From the NCBI GenBank assembly GCA_043757265.1, contig JAYUQP010000018.1:37757-101756 (forward strand): 64,000 nucleotides of DNA, read 5' to 3'. This document shows, piece by piece, positions 27,388-35,688 of the stretch. The first letter of the stretch is position 1; every line of letters starts with the position of its first letter. The notes under the pieces were generated by a model. It was given only the letters and a program-made list of their open reading frames with translations, was not told the DNA's origin and did not search any database. Both the position numbers and the translations under genes were made by a program. This DNA comes from JANPLN01 sp043757265 (GTDB taxonomy: Bacteria; Bdellovibrionota; Bdellovibrionia; Bdellovibrionales; JAGQZY01).

Positions 27388-27572
27388 GTACGGACACACT
27401 TTTGGGACTCACTGCATATAGAAAAGGAACTGGATTGTCCGATGCCAGGTCCTGTTTATGTCCGAGTGGGACGCTTCCGAACATAAACAGGACCTGGCAC
27501 CGGAGACCGTATACCGTTTAAGGTACGCCGTTCCTTTTCTTTATGCAGTGAGTCCCAAAAGTGTGTCCGTAC
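27388..27572. repeat. Nested inverted-repeat element R2 between the symporter and cfa genes
   Basis: Outer arms 27388-27418 and 27542-27572 are perfect 31-base reverse complements (beginning GTACGGACACACTTTTGGGA). Inner arms TGCCAGGTCCTGTTTATGT at 27443-27461 and 27481-27499 are perfect over 19 bases. The right side also holds GGTACGCCGTTCCTTTT (27522-27538), a 17-mer repeated at 60999-61034. The element fills the space between two convergent stop codons and has no transposase. Inner core is shared with R3 and R4. Confidence 0.95.
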
Positions 27573-27577
27573 TTTAC

Positions 27578-28753
27578 TTAAACCGGGGCGATCCAGTATT
27601 GGCTGACGCTGATTCGTTGCGCGCGGAACGCACCCTCGCAGTAGCTGAGATACAAATTCCATAGGCGAATAAATCGGTCGTCAAAACCCATGGCCCGTAC
27701 ATGCGGCAGAGCATTCATAAAATTCTCGCGCCATAACTTGAGCGTATGTGCATAATCCAAACCAAACTCATAGGAGTCGTATACAGCCAGTCCGTTTTGT
27801 TCACTCACCTTGGCAACAGCTTTGTCAGTCAAAAGCATTCCTCCCGGGAAAACCGATTGCTGAATAAAATCTGTCCCTTTTTTGTAAGAGTAAAAAAGAT
27901 CTTCGCGAATCGTGATTCCTTGAATGGCTGCCTTTCCTTTTTCTTTCAAAGATGATCGCATTTTTGAGAAAAAGGCATTCCAATACTGTTCGCCCACCGC
28001 TTCGATCATTTCGATGGAGACCACTTTGTCGTAGCGTCCAGAGATATCGCGGTAATCTTGTTGAATCACATTGACGTGGTCTTTCATGTTTAATTTTTCA
28101 ATTCTCGTTTGGTTATAGCGGATCTGTTCCGGGGAATTTGCCACCGCCGTTACTTTGCAACCAGTACGCTCAATGGCACGGCTGAAAAACCCGCCCCAGC
28201 CACAACCAATTTCTAAAAGATGATCTCCTGATTTGATTTCTAAAGAATCAATAATCTGATCGTACTTTTGGTTTTGCGCCTCTGCTAAACTCTGCTTCTC
28301 GTCTTTGAAAATTGCGGCTGAGTACGTCATGGATTGGTCGAGCCATAGACTATAAAACTCATTGCCTAAGTCGTAATGAGCCATAATATTCTTTTTCGCA
28401 CCTTTGCGATTGTTGCGATTTAAAAAGTGGTGGACTTTCGAAGCGATGGTGCCGTACCACGACCCGTAGATGACTTTAGCTAAATCTTGATCGTTGCGGC
28501 ACGCCCACTCCACAAGCGCCGCCACATCATCAACCACCATAAGCTCGTCGACAATCGCCTCGGCCAAACCGATATCACCTTTGCTAAAAAGCAAATCGAG
28601 CGCCGTCCAATTTTTGAGATGCACATGAATGCGGGGCAAGCCTTCTCCGTACTGGTCGCGGCTCCCATCGGGCAATATTATGTCGAGTGTTCCATGCTTT
28701 GCGTTTTTGAGGACTTTGAGGAACATTTGTCCACGGAATGATGGGGCTTTCAT
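27578..28753 (-). CDS. Cyclopropane-fatty-acid synthase-like SAM methyltransferase
   Basis: SAM-dependent methyltransferase of the Cfa family, acting on unsaturated acyl chains of membrane phospholipids. MAHYDLGNEFYSLWLDQSM, LLEIGCGWGGFFSRAIE (SAM-binding loop), VSIEMIEAVGEQYW and the C-terminal YCEGAFRAQRISVSQ match the family; length 391 is normal. The position of E. coli Cys139 is alanine here (MTYSAAIF, A146). It overlaps the DUF1365 gene by four bases and is the last gene of an operon FAD oxidoreductase-DUF1365-Cfa. Such three-gene sets accompany modified membrane fatty acids (cyclopropane, furan or methyl-branched), so the product may not be a cyclopropane. Confidence 0.9.
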   Translation of the reverse strand: MKAPSFRGQMFLKVLKNAKHGTLDIILPDGSRDQYGEGLPRIHVHLKNWTALDLLFSKGDIGLAEAIVDELMVVDDVAALVEWACRNDQDLAKVIYGSWYGTIASKVHHFLNRNNRKGAKKNIMAHYDLGNEFYSLWLDQSMTYSAAIFKDEKQSLAEAQNQKYDQIIDSLEIKSGDHLLEIGCGWGGFFSRAIERTGCKVTAVANSPEQIRYNQTRIEKLNMKDHVNVIQQDYRDISGRYDKVVSIEMIEAVGEQYWNAFFSKMRSSLKEKGKAAIQGITIREDLFYSYKKGTDFIQQSVFPGGMLLTDKAVAKVSEQNGLAVYDSYEFGLDYAHTLKLWRENFMNALPHVRAMGFDDRFIRLWNLYLSYCEGAFRAQRISVSQYWIAPV

Positions 28754-29499
28754 TTTGTGACCTCCTTATGAGGTGGTGAAGGTTTAGAGTGAAAACGAAT
28801 TCTACGAATCCATAATTTAAATGCTTGGTAATGTATTCGGAGAACCACCAAAGGCGTAATCCATCCGTATTTGAAAAAAAGACTAAAAAAACCGTGCTGA
28901 GCAAGCGGCGTGAGATTGCCATTTACCCACGTCGCGAGACGAATTGATCCATTTGGATTGTAGTAGTTGATGTCGATTTTTATGCGACTTGGGCAAAACT
29001 GAAAACGAAATTTGTAAAATCCATCCACCGGGAAAAATGGCGACACATGAAATACTTTTTCTGAAGTATACCATTCAGAATCCGAAATACCTTGCGGAGG
29101 ATTGATAAAATAAAAGTGACGTTCGCCAAAAGTGTTGTGAACTTCTACTAAAATAGCGTCGAGCTTAAAGTTTTTATAACAACACCAAAAAGTTACCGGA
29201 TTGAATGCATAGCCAAACATACGCGGCATTGAATAAAGCCAAATTTTCTCGGGCTCGTAGCTGCATTGAACTCTGAGGAAGTCTTTAGCCGCCGTCGCGA
29301 GCGGTTGAGACGTTTGATTGAGATAATCTTCCGTTTTGAATGAAAGCAGACCAAAAAACTTTTTGCGTAAAACATTTAAAAAGTCGTTTTCCTTTTCACA
29401 ATCAACGAAAACAAAAAAAGTAGGATAGCGAAATTTCGACTTAATGCCCTCTTTGCGGCTATGGTAAACAAAACCTTGGCTAAGCTTTAGACTACTCAT
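28750..29499 (-). CDS. DUF1365 family protein
   Basis: Conserved protein of unknown biochemical role found next to Cfa-type methyltransferases. Family features: the N-terminal LSQGFVYHSRKEGIKSKFRYP, LYSMPRMFGYAFNPVTFWCC, EVHNTFGERHFY and FHVSPFFPVDGFYKF. Length 249 is typical. It overlaps the FAD oxidoreductase by 8 bases and cfa by 4, so all three are coupled. Known association is with bacterial lipid modification; the reaction is not established here. Confidence 0.88.
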   Translation of the reverse strand: MSSLKLSQGFVYHSRKEGIKSKFRYPTFFVFVDCEKENDFLNVLRKKFFGLLSFKTEDYLNQTSQPLATAAKDFLRVQCSYEPEKIWLYSMPRMFGYAFNPVTFWCCYKNFKLDAILVEVHNTFGERHFYFINPPQGISDSEWYTSEKVFHVSPFFPVDGFYKFRFQFCPSRIKIDINYYNPNGSIRLATWVNGNLTPLAQHGFFSLFFKYGWITPLVVLRIHYQAFKLWIRRIRFHSKPSPPHKEVTK

Positions 29500-30751
29500 T
29501 CGTCACCGTCCACGGAGTTGTAACCCCGAGCATCTCAGCCACCTGAACAGCGCTCAATAATCCGTCCTCGTGAAATCCATAACGGGTCCATGCCCCGGCA
29601 TAATATACTCCACCATTTCCTTGAATTGAAGGCAGAAGGCGCTGAGCGCGAATAGCGGCTTGGTTAAACTGTGGATGCGAATAATCAATCTCACGCTGAT
29701 AATCTTTTATTTCCGTTGCGGGGTTTAAGGTCAAAAAATAATCTTTCTTGCTCGGCAGCTTCTGCAGCTCATTCAGATGGTAGGTTAAGGAGACTTTGCT
29801 GCTTTCGCCACTGGCATCTCCATAAACGTTCCATGCAGACCAGCAGCGTTTTGTCCGTGGCATTAATTCTTCGCGGTTGTGCAGGTAAGCCTTATTCGCC
29901 TCGTAGCAAATGGCCGAAAGGACGTTTTTCTCCTCAGCAGATTGATCCTTGAGAATCTTTGCGGTGATCGGCGCGTGAGTGGCAAGAACAACGCGGTCGA
30001 ATTCGAAAGATTCCCTCGGAGTTTTTAAAAACACTTTGTTAACTGCTCGTTGAACATCGACGACCGGAGACGATAGATGAATGTGTTTAATTTGCGCTGA
30101 GGCTTTTTTAACGTACTCAATACTTCCATTTTTTACAGTTCTCCAAACGGGGCGGTTGTTTACTTGCAAAAGTTTATGGTTGATAAAGAAGGTTAAAAAT
30201 GTGGACGCCGGAAACTCAAGCATCTTGTTTTCTGGCGTCGACCAAATGGCAGCACCAATCGGCAGAAGATAATCTGTTTTAAACACGTCCGAATATTTTC
30301 GAGCCTTTAGCATTTCACCCAGCGTCCAGGCATGGCGAAGCGCCGATTGGCGGTTCGTCTCAGCCTCTTTTCCGAAGCGCAAGATTTCTAAAAGCATTTT
30401 ATAAAAACTGAGTTTAAATAAATTTTTTCGCTGGCCAAAAATCGTATTTAAATTTCCGCCACTCCACTCGAGATTTTTTTGCAAAACCTGAATGGATAGT
30501 GACATGCTTGAGTCTATGGTTTCAACATTGAGATGTTTGAAAAATTGTGTGAGGTGTGGATACGTCAATTCGTTGTAAACCAAAAAACCGGTATCCATGG
30601 GTATGCTTCGTTCAGATTCGTTCATCTCAACTGTATGGGCATGTCCGCCGAGGCGAGAATCCGACTCAAAAAGATGCACTTCGTGTTGCTTTGAAAGGAG
30701 CCATGCTGCGCCTATTCCGCTTATGCCTGAGCCAACCACTGCTATTTTCAT
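29492..30751 (-). CDS. FAD-dependent oxidoreductase (amine-oxidase fold)
   Basis: Flavoprotein of the NAD(P)-binding Rossmann amine-oxidase superfamily. The N-terminus IAVVGSGISGIGAAWLLSKQ is the FAD-binding GxGxxG loop, followed by HEVHLFESDSRLGGHAHTVE; VVLATHAPI and the C-terminal YYAGAWTRYGFHEDGLLSAV complete the FAD site. Length 419. It is the first gene of the operon with DUF1365 and Cfa-like genes and reads away from a TetR gene across a 25-base palindrome. In the related lipid operons such enzymes are thought to oxidise or desaturate acyl chains; that role is inferred. Confidence 0.88.
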   Translation of the reverse strand: MKIAVVGSGISGIGAAWLLSKQHEVHLFESDSRLGGHAHTVEMNESERSIPMDTGFLVYNELTYPHLTQFFKHLNVETIDSSMSLSIQVLQKNLEWSGGNLNTIFGQRKNLFKLSFYKMLLEILRFGKEAETNRQSALRHAWTLGEMLKARKYSDVFKTDYLLPIGAAIWSTPENKMLEFPASTFLTFFINHKLLQVNNRPVWRTVKNGSIEYVKKASAQIKHIHLSSPVVDVQRAVNKVFLKTPRESFEFDRVVLATHAPITAKILKDQSAEEKNVLSAICYEANKAYLHNREELMPRTKRCWSAWNVYGDASGESSKVSLTYHLNELQKLPSKKDYFLTLNPATEIKDYQREIDYSHPQFNQAAIRAQRLLPSIQGNGGVYYAGAWTRYGFHEDGLLSAVQVAEMLGVTTPWTVTNE

Positions 30752-30769
30752 GGTTTTATTCCATTCGTA

Positions 30770-30794
30770 TTAATGTCACACATGCTGACATTAA
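30770..30794. promoter_or_regulatory. Palindromic operator, probable TetR site
   Basis: TTAATGTCA-N7-TGACATTAA, a perfect 9-base inverted repeat in the 81-base gap between the FAD oxidoreductase start (30751) and the TetR start (30833). Size and location are typical of a TetR-family auto-regulatory operator controlling both directions. Confidence 0.75.
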
Positions 30795-30832
30795 ATCATT
30801 GATCTTTTAAAAGAGGAAGTGCAAAATAACTT

Positions 30833-31456
30833 ATGGCTCAGATTAAGAAAAGTATAAACGAATGCACAACAACGAAACGAAAGTATAATAATTCGTCACG
30901 GGCCGAAAAATCGACGCAAACTCAGAAGGCTATTATCGAAGCATTGATCGAACTACTGGTCGAACGTCGAGGCGGCGATGTGCAGCTTCAGGATGTGGCA
31001 AAAAGAATCGGAATCACTCAACGAACTATCTTTCGCTTTTTCAAAGATAAAAAAACACTGCATGAAGCGATGGATACCTACCTTTTGGGTTACCTTCAAT
31101 CGAGCACCGAGCAGATGGAAACACTTAGCTTTATCGGCTTTGCAAAAAACGCCTTTAAACTTTTTGATCATCATGAATCTCTCACCATGGCTTATGTTCT
31201 TTCGCCTTTTGGTCAAGAAGCCCGAGCGTTGCTACGAAAAAAATTAACGCATTTAATGATTGCGCGGATTGCTGCCGAGAAAAAAATCAATATGAATCCA
31301 CAGATTTTAAAACGCTTAGCTCTTGTGACCTGTTTAGTGAATGCAAAAATTTGGTATGATCTGCGTGAAGATTTTGGATTCAACGGCGAAGAAATGGGCG
31401 AAGCCGTTGATTGGGCCCTGCAAAAACTAATACATAGCTGCGAGGAAAACATATGA
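30833..31456 (+). CDS. TetR family transcriptional regulator
   Basis: Probable repressor of the divergent lipid-modification operon and of its own operon. A helix-turn-helix is seen at about residues 50-72 (DVQLQDVAKRIGITQRTIFR with FFKDKKTL following), as in the TetR N-terminal domain, after a basic extension of about 25 residues. The C-terminal ligand domain (about 85-205) is helical and not recognisable. No strong ribosome site stands before the ATG. It overlaps the esterase gene by four bases. The ligand is likely a fatty acid or related compound, an inference from context. Confidence 0.85.
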   Translation: MAQIKKSINECTTTKRKYNNSSRAEKSTQTQKAIIEALIELLVERRGGDVQLQDVAKRIGITQRTIFRFFKDKKTLHEAMDTYLLGYLQSSTEQMETLSFIGFAKNAFKLFDHHESLTMAYVLSPFGQEARALLRKKLTHLMIARIAAEKKINMNPQILKRLALVTCLVNAKIWYDLREDFGFNGEEMGEAVDWALQKLIHSCEENI

Positions 31457-32259
31457 TACGAAGAAATTTTTTGATTTTGACTTTGGTGCTCTCTGCTGGC
31501 ATTTTTTTTGGCTGCGCGAGTCTTTTACATGCGAACAGGTATGATGTAAAAAAAGACGTCGCGTTCAAGACCGTCGAGGGTTTAACTCTAACAGCTGATT
31601 TGTACATTCCCAAACAAGGAAATAATCGTCCTGCAGTGGTGGTGGTTCACGGTGGATCGTGGGCGAAACGCAGCGGCGATATGGAAAGTCTCTGCAAAGA
31701 TCTTGCTGCTGAGGGATTCGTTGCAATGAACGTGACGTATCGACTTGCTCCGCAGAACCTATACCCAAAGGCTTTGGATGACGTGCGTGATGCTGTCACA
31801 TGGCTCAAAAATAATTCACCCCGACTGAAGGTGGATGCAAAAAATATCTCGATTTGGGGTTATTCCTCGGGCGCTCACCTGTCATTGCTCACAAGCCTGG
31901 ATGGCACTCTCGGCATCAAGGCTGTCGTAGCTGGTGGAACGCCAGCGAATCTGACAGCGTGGCCCAACTCGCCGCTCGTGAAAACATTTTTGGGCGCAAC
32001 CTACGCGGAGGCTCCGCAACTTTGGGAAAAGGCTTCGCCCGTGTTCAACGTGACCGATAATTCGCCGCCAGTCTTTTTATATCACGGCGCCTGGGACAGC
32101 CTTGTTGAACCTGAACAAATGGACATGATGGCTGAAGCATTGCGGAAAAAGAATCGCGAAGTAACAACCTACCGCGCGCCGTTTTTTGGCCATATCGCAG
32201 TTTACTTATTCAGCTTCTCGTCCGTAAATCAGGGAATCGAATTCATCAAAGCGCACTAA
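31453..32259 (+). CDS. Alpha/beta hydrolase lipoprotein (esterase/lipase)
   Basis: Predicted lipoprotein (FFGC, Cys21) of the carboxylesterase/BD-FAE-like alpha/beta hydrolase group. Oxyanion hole VHGGSW (66-70), nucleophile elbow GYSSG with Ser138, Asp215 in GAWDSLVEPEQ and His247 in FFGHIAVY give a complete triad. Length 268. Translationally coupled to TetR (ATGA). Its position with the regulator and opposite the lipid operon suggests action on lipids or acyl esters, not proven. It is followed by repeat R3. Confidence 0.85.
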   Translation: MIRRNFLILTLVLSAGIFFGCASLLHANRYDVKKDVAFKTVEGLTLTADLYIPKQGNNRPAVVVVHGGSWAKRSGDMESLCKDLAAEGFVAMNVTYRLAPQNLYPKALDDVRDAVTWLKNNSPRLKVDAKNISIWGYSSGAHLSLLTSLDGTLGIKAVVAGGTPANLTAWPNSPLVKTFLGATYAEAPQLWEKASPVFNVTDNSPPVFLYHGAWDSLVEPEQMDMMAEALRKKNREVTTYRAPFFGHIAVYLFSFSSVNQGIEFIKAH

Positions 32260-32450
32260 GGTACGGAAAGACTTTTGGAACTCCGTTTGTTGGACTTCTA
32301 AATTTGAAATCGTTCTTTTGATGAGAAGATCCTCCTTGGCTCATTTGCTTTCGTTCCACGATCGTATCTCGGACAATCCGGTGCCAGGTTCTGTTTGTGT
32401 CCGGAGACGTGGTGCCCGGACACAAACAGGACCTGGCACCGGATTGTCCG
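32260..32450. repeat. Inverted-repeat element R3 between the esterase gene and ftsI
   Basis: Inner arms 32370-32404 and 32416-32450 are reverse complements at 34 of 35 bases and contain GGTGCCAGGT(T/C)CTGTTTGTG; the loop is 11 bases ending GTGGTGC. The left flank (32258-32283) resembles the R2 outer arm (AAGGTACGGA..ACTTTTGG.ACTC). A stretch at 32293-32325 resembles the R1 arm (AATTTGAAATCGTTCTTTT). The element ends three bases before the ftsI stop codon. Confidence 0.93.
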
Positions 32451-32453
32451 GAG

Positions 32454-34370
32454 TCATTCTAAATAGACTTTAAGTTTTTTGTCGTCAGTCCATGCTTCGC
32501 CGACGGCGGGAGATGTTTTAACGACGCGGCCTTTGCGGCCCACGAGATTTAAATCCACTTTTTCTTTTTGTACGAAGCGAAGCACATCGCGAAGGGCCCA
32601 GCCTTTCATCTCCGGAACAAAACCTTCGCCCTCGGCGCCTGCGAGAACTTCATGAACTTCTGTGCGTGGCTTAATCAAGTCCTCCACTGCAAACTGCACT
32701 GGCGCGAGACCTCGCTTGTTAATTGCATAATGGGCAATCTTTGCAAAAATCGGAGCTGCAGTTTCTGCCCCGTAGTATCCGTTATTCCTGGGATTATCCA
32801 CCACGACATAAATTAAAAATTCGGGATCATTGGCAGGTAAAAATCCTATGAAACTCGAGATGTACTGTCCCTTCAAATATCCCCGGCCATTGGGATCTAC
32901 TTTTTGCGCAGTCCCCGTCTTACCTGCAACTGGGAATCCCCGCACGCGGGCCGATTTACCGGTGGCTGTTTCGGCAGTGGCCGCGACAAGCATCATTTTA
33001 ACTCTCTCAGCTTCCTTTTCCGAAAGAACACGGCCGAGAGTGCGCTCCTGCGCGGCTTTTCCATCTAAGATTTCTTTTTGCGATTTGACTAAAATCGGTC
33101 GCTGCAAAACTCCCTTATTAGCAATGGCGGCGTAGGCATTTGCCATTTGCAAAGCTGTTACGGCCACACCGTGACCAAAAGAGATATTCGCCTTATGATG
33201 ATCGCGCCATGGAGGAGTTAGTAAAATTCCTTTAGACTCCCCTGGCAAATCAATACCGGTTTTTTCGCCGAAACCAAATTTTTTATATTCGCTAAAAATT
33301 TGTTGATCTTTCATCTTCAGCGAAATTTTCGAAATACCAACATTGGACGAGTTTGCTAAAACTTCGGTGGTAGAAAGTTTTTCGTAAGTATGTTGCGCAT
33401 CAGATTCGCGAATCATTCGCTTATCGATTTCGATCTGCCCGGTAGATGTATCAATCACCGAATTGCCTTGGATGATTCCGTTTTTAAGAGCGGCGGCCAA
33501 GAACATGGTCTTCATGGTGCTGCCGGGTTCGTAAACATCAGTCGAAATACGATTTCGTCGAGACTCTTTACTGGCACCGCCCGCATTGTTAATATCAAAG
33601 TCAGGAAGCGAAGCCATAGTCAGGATCTCACCCGTTTTCGGGCTCATAACCACGGCCCATGCGGCCTCGGCATTATGATGCAAGATTGCCTTTTTGAGTT
33701 CTTGCTCGGTGTAGTACTGCAAATCGGCGTCGATGGTTAAATACACATCTTCACCGTCCCGATTTTGCATAAACAGCCAACCGTCTTCAACGAGAAATCG
33801 GCCGCGCGCATCTTTTGGTAAGTTCATCACTTTTTCTTCGGCACTTAAGCGCGCATCATAGCGTGCTTCGATACCCTCAAGACCGTGTCCGTCCGCTCCC
33901 ACAAAACCAATGGTGTGCGCCATAAGATTTTTGTTCGGGTAAACACGTTTGAATTCATCTTTGAAGCCTAGGCCTTTTTCGTTGAGCGCTAAAATTTTCT
34001 TTTTCGTATTTTCGTCGAGCAAACGTTGCATCCAAACAAAACGCGAGTTTTTTTTAGTTAATTTTTTATAAATAGTTTTTTGCGAGAGTGGAAGAATCTG
34101 CGACATTTTTTTTGCCAAGCGCCGCGGCGTTTTAATTAAGAGCGGGTCGGCAAAGAGCGAGGATGAAGGCACCGAGATTGCAAGTTCTTGGCCGTTCCGA
34201 TCAAAGATGTCTCCCCGCTTGGAATAAAGCTTTACGATTCTTTGATATTGTTTTTGGCTGGCGAGATCCAAATTATGACTAGGATACAACTGAATTTGCA
34301 AACCGCGAAAAACTAGTAATGACCAGATTGCGAAAAACCAGATGAGGAGAATAGATAAACGATGCTTCAT
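32454..34370 (-). CDS. ftsI: Division-specific transpeptidase FtsI (PBP3) with PASTA domain
   Basis: Class B penicillin-binding protein that cross-links septal peptidoglycan with FtsW. One membrane anchor (about 7-27), RGDIFDRNGQELA (dimerisation domain start), transpeptidase active site S284-T-M-K287, SSN triad motif and KTGTAQ. The C-terminus (about 570-638) looks like a single PASTA domain (VPEMKGWALRDVLRFVQ, VVKTSPAVGEAW). Length 638 is long for proteobacterial FtsI and fits PASTA-containing types. It lies three bases after ftsL; downstream is R3 and unrelated genes instead of murE. Confidence 0.95.
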   Translation of the reverse strand: MKHRLSILLIWFFAIWSLLVFRGLQIQLYPSHNLDLASQKQYQRIVKLYSKRGDIFDRNGQELAISVPSSSLFADPLLIKTPRRLAKKMSQILPLSQKTIYKKLTKKNSRFVWMQRLLDENTKKKILALNEKGLGFKDEFKRVYPNKNLMAHTIGFVGADGHGLEGIEARYDARLSAEEKVMNLPKDARGRFLVEDGWLFMQNRDGEDVYLTIDADLQYYTEQELKKAILHHNAEAAWAVVMSPKTGEILTMASLPDFDINNAGGASKESRRNRISTDVYEPGSTMKTMFLAAALKNGIIQGNSVIDTSTGQIEIDKRMIRESDAQHTYEKLSTTEVLANSSNVGISKISLKMKDQQIFSEYKKFGFGEKTGIDLPGESKGILLTPPWRDHHKANISFGHGVAVTALQMANAYAAIANKGVLQRPILVKSQKEILDGKAAQERTLGRVLSEKEAERVKMMLVAATAETATGKSARVRGFPVAGKTGTAQKVDPNGRGYLKGQYISSFIGFLPANDPEFLIYVVVDNPRNNGYYGAETAAPIFAKIAHYAINKRGLAPVQFAVEDLIKPRTEVHEVLAGAEGEGFVPEMKGWALRDVLRFVQKEKVDLNLVGRKGRVVKTSPAVGEAWTDDKKLKVYLE

Positions 34371-34373
34371 ACT

Positions 34374-34670
34374 CTACTTTACAGCGACAGTGCCTTGGCC
34401 GGCCACACGAATAATTTGTCCCTGTTTTGCGTTTTGAAAAGTGAGTTGTGTGGTGGCAATTTTTCGGACGCGCTCGGGGCTTGTCATCTTGGCTAAGCTC
34501 ACCATACCAAGGCGCTGCCTTTGAGTAGCGCGCTTCTCTTTTTCGGCGAGATCCAACAGAACATATCCCATCCGACGATTTTCCATTTTTACGTAAACGA
34601 TTGCAAAGAGTGACAACAGAAGAATAAAAACGCTCACAAACGGTTTTATATTTTCACTCATTTTTTTCAT
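34374..34670 (-). CDS. ftsL: Cell division protein FtsL
   Basis: Small bitopic divisome protein acting with FtsB and FtsQ. A short basic N-terminus (MKKMSENIK) precedes one membrane segment (about 9-29), then a heptad-rich periplasmic coiled coil containing the family-like MTSPERVRKIATTQL. Start 34670 is chosen over 34703 because GGAGG lies 4 bases upstream, giving 98 residues. It overlaps rsmH by 17 bases. Assigned mainly by position between rsmH and ftsI plus topology. Confidence 0.85.
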   Translation of the reverse strand: MKKMSENIKPFVSVFILLLSLFAIVYVKMENRRMGYVLLDLAEKEKRATQRQRLGMVSLAKMTSPERVRKIATTQLTFQNAKQGQIIRVAGQGTVAVK

Positions 34671-35550
34671 CCGACCTCCGTAAAAATCCGCGTAACTTCG
34701 CACTCCGAGATCGAGGATTCAACTTCTGCTCCTCATCGCTGGCGACAATTACCTTCTTATTAATACGATACCCGAACTCTTCATGATCCTTAAAGATATT
34801 TTTAGCAATCCGATCCTCCAGCGAGTGAAACGTCATCACCACGAGCACTCCGCCCGGGACTAAAGCCTGGATCATGCGCGGCAAACTCTCTCGCACACTC
34901 TCGAGCTCCTGATTGACTCGCAACCGAAGTCCCAAAAAATACTGAGTGGCTGGGTGTTTGCCTTTCTGTCGCCAGCCCTCAATACGCTCAATCAAGCCCG
35001 CAAGTTGAAGTGTGGTTGTAAATGGCTTCGTTTGTCGGTCAAATAAGATGGCGCGAATCACGCGATACGGGCTATGAACTTCGCCGTAATTTTTAAAAAT
35101 ATCGATGAGGTCCTCCTCATCCCATTCGTTGATCATGGTAGCCGCGGAAATTTTCTGATTTTGGTTCATCCGCATGTCTAAAGGTCCATTGTGATAAAAG
35201 CTAAAGCCGCGCTCAGGATTATCAAGTTGGGGCGAACTCACTCCAAGATCTAGTAACATCAAATCGAACAGCTCCTGATTTTGTTCGGTGAATTTCGCAA
35301 ACGTTCCATGGAACATGGTGAGGCGTTTTGGAAATAGCGGCTCGATGATCTTTTCGCCGTGTTCGATGGCCGTTAAATCCTGATCCACCCCCACAACGTG
35401 CAGATTTGGAAATTTTCGCAACAGTTCCGAGGTATGACCCCCGCGCCCGAAGGTGCCATCGAGCATTTTGCGTGGATCTGGTGGCCCGGCCTTAAACAGT
35501 TCGATAATTTCATTTAACATGACGGGAACGTGCAAATTGGATTCTGACAT
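34654..35550 (-). CDS. rsmH: 16S rRNA m4C1402 methyltransferase
   Basis: SAM-dependent methyltransferase (MraW). HVPVMLNEIIELF at the N-terminus, DGTFGRGGHTSELL (SAM site), LLDLGVSSPQLDNPERGFSF, PLDMRMNQ and VMTFHSLEDRIAKN are diagnostic. Length 298. It is the first gene of the dcw block here; mraZ, its usual upstream partner, is not present, the next gene being divergent. Confidence 0.97.
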   Translation of the reverse strand: MSESNLHVPVMLNEIIELFKAGPPDPRKMLDGTFGRGGHTSELLRKFPNLHVVGVDQDLTAIEHGEKIIEPLFPKRLTMFHGTFAKFTEQNQELFDLMLLDLGVSSPQLDNPERGFSFYHNGPLDMRMNQNQKISAATMINEWDEEDLIDIFKNYGEVHSPYRVIRAILFDRQTKPFTTTLQLAGLIERIEGWRQKGKHPATQYFLGLRLRVNQELESVRESLPRMIQALVPGGVLVVMTFHSLEDRIAKNIFKDHEEFGYRINKKVIVASDEEQKLNPRSRSAKLRGFLRRSDEKNE

Positions 35551-35582
35551 TTTTTGATTTTACGCTCGCTTACAAACGAAGT

Positions 35583-35610
35583 CAGTTAGACCATAGGCGA
35601 GGAGCGTCAA
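35583..35610 (-). promoter_or_regulatory. Weak candidate promoter for rsmH
   Basis: On the minus strand TTGACG (35610-35605) and TAACTG (35588-35583) are 16 bases apart, 33 bases before the rsmH ATG. The -10 matches poorly. It lies in the 138-base divergent gap and is the only candidate I see for the first dcw block. Confidence 0.25.
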
Positions 35611-35688
35611 CTCTCTTTAGCCCATCACAAAACAGTATGTTAGTCTGTTTTTAGGGCTTGTTTTCATTTTGCCATAGTAAGGATCTTT

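Noticed and set aside
27388..32450. Possibility that R2 and R3 flank a composite transposon carrying the symporter, lipid operon and TetR genes
   Set aside because: R2 lies inside the block and not at its edge, no transposase is present, and no target-site duplication could be seen; they look like separate intergenic copies.
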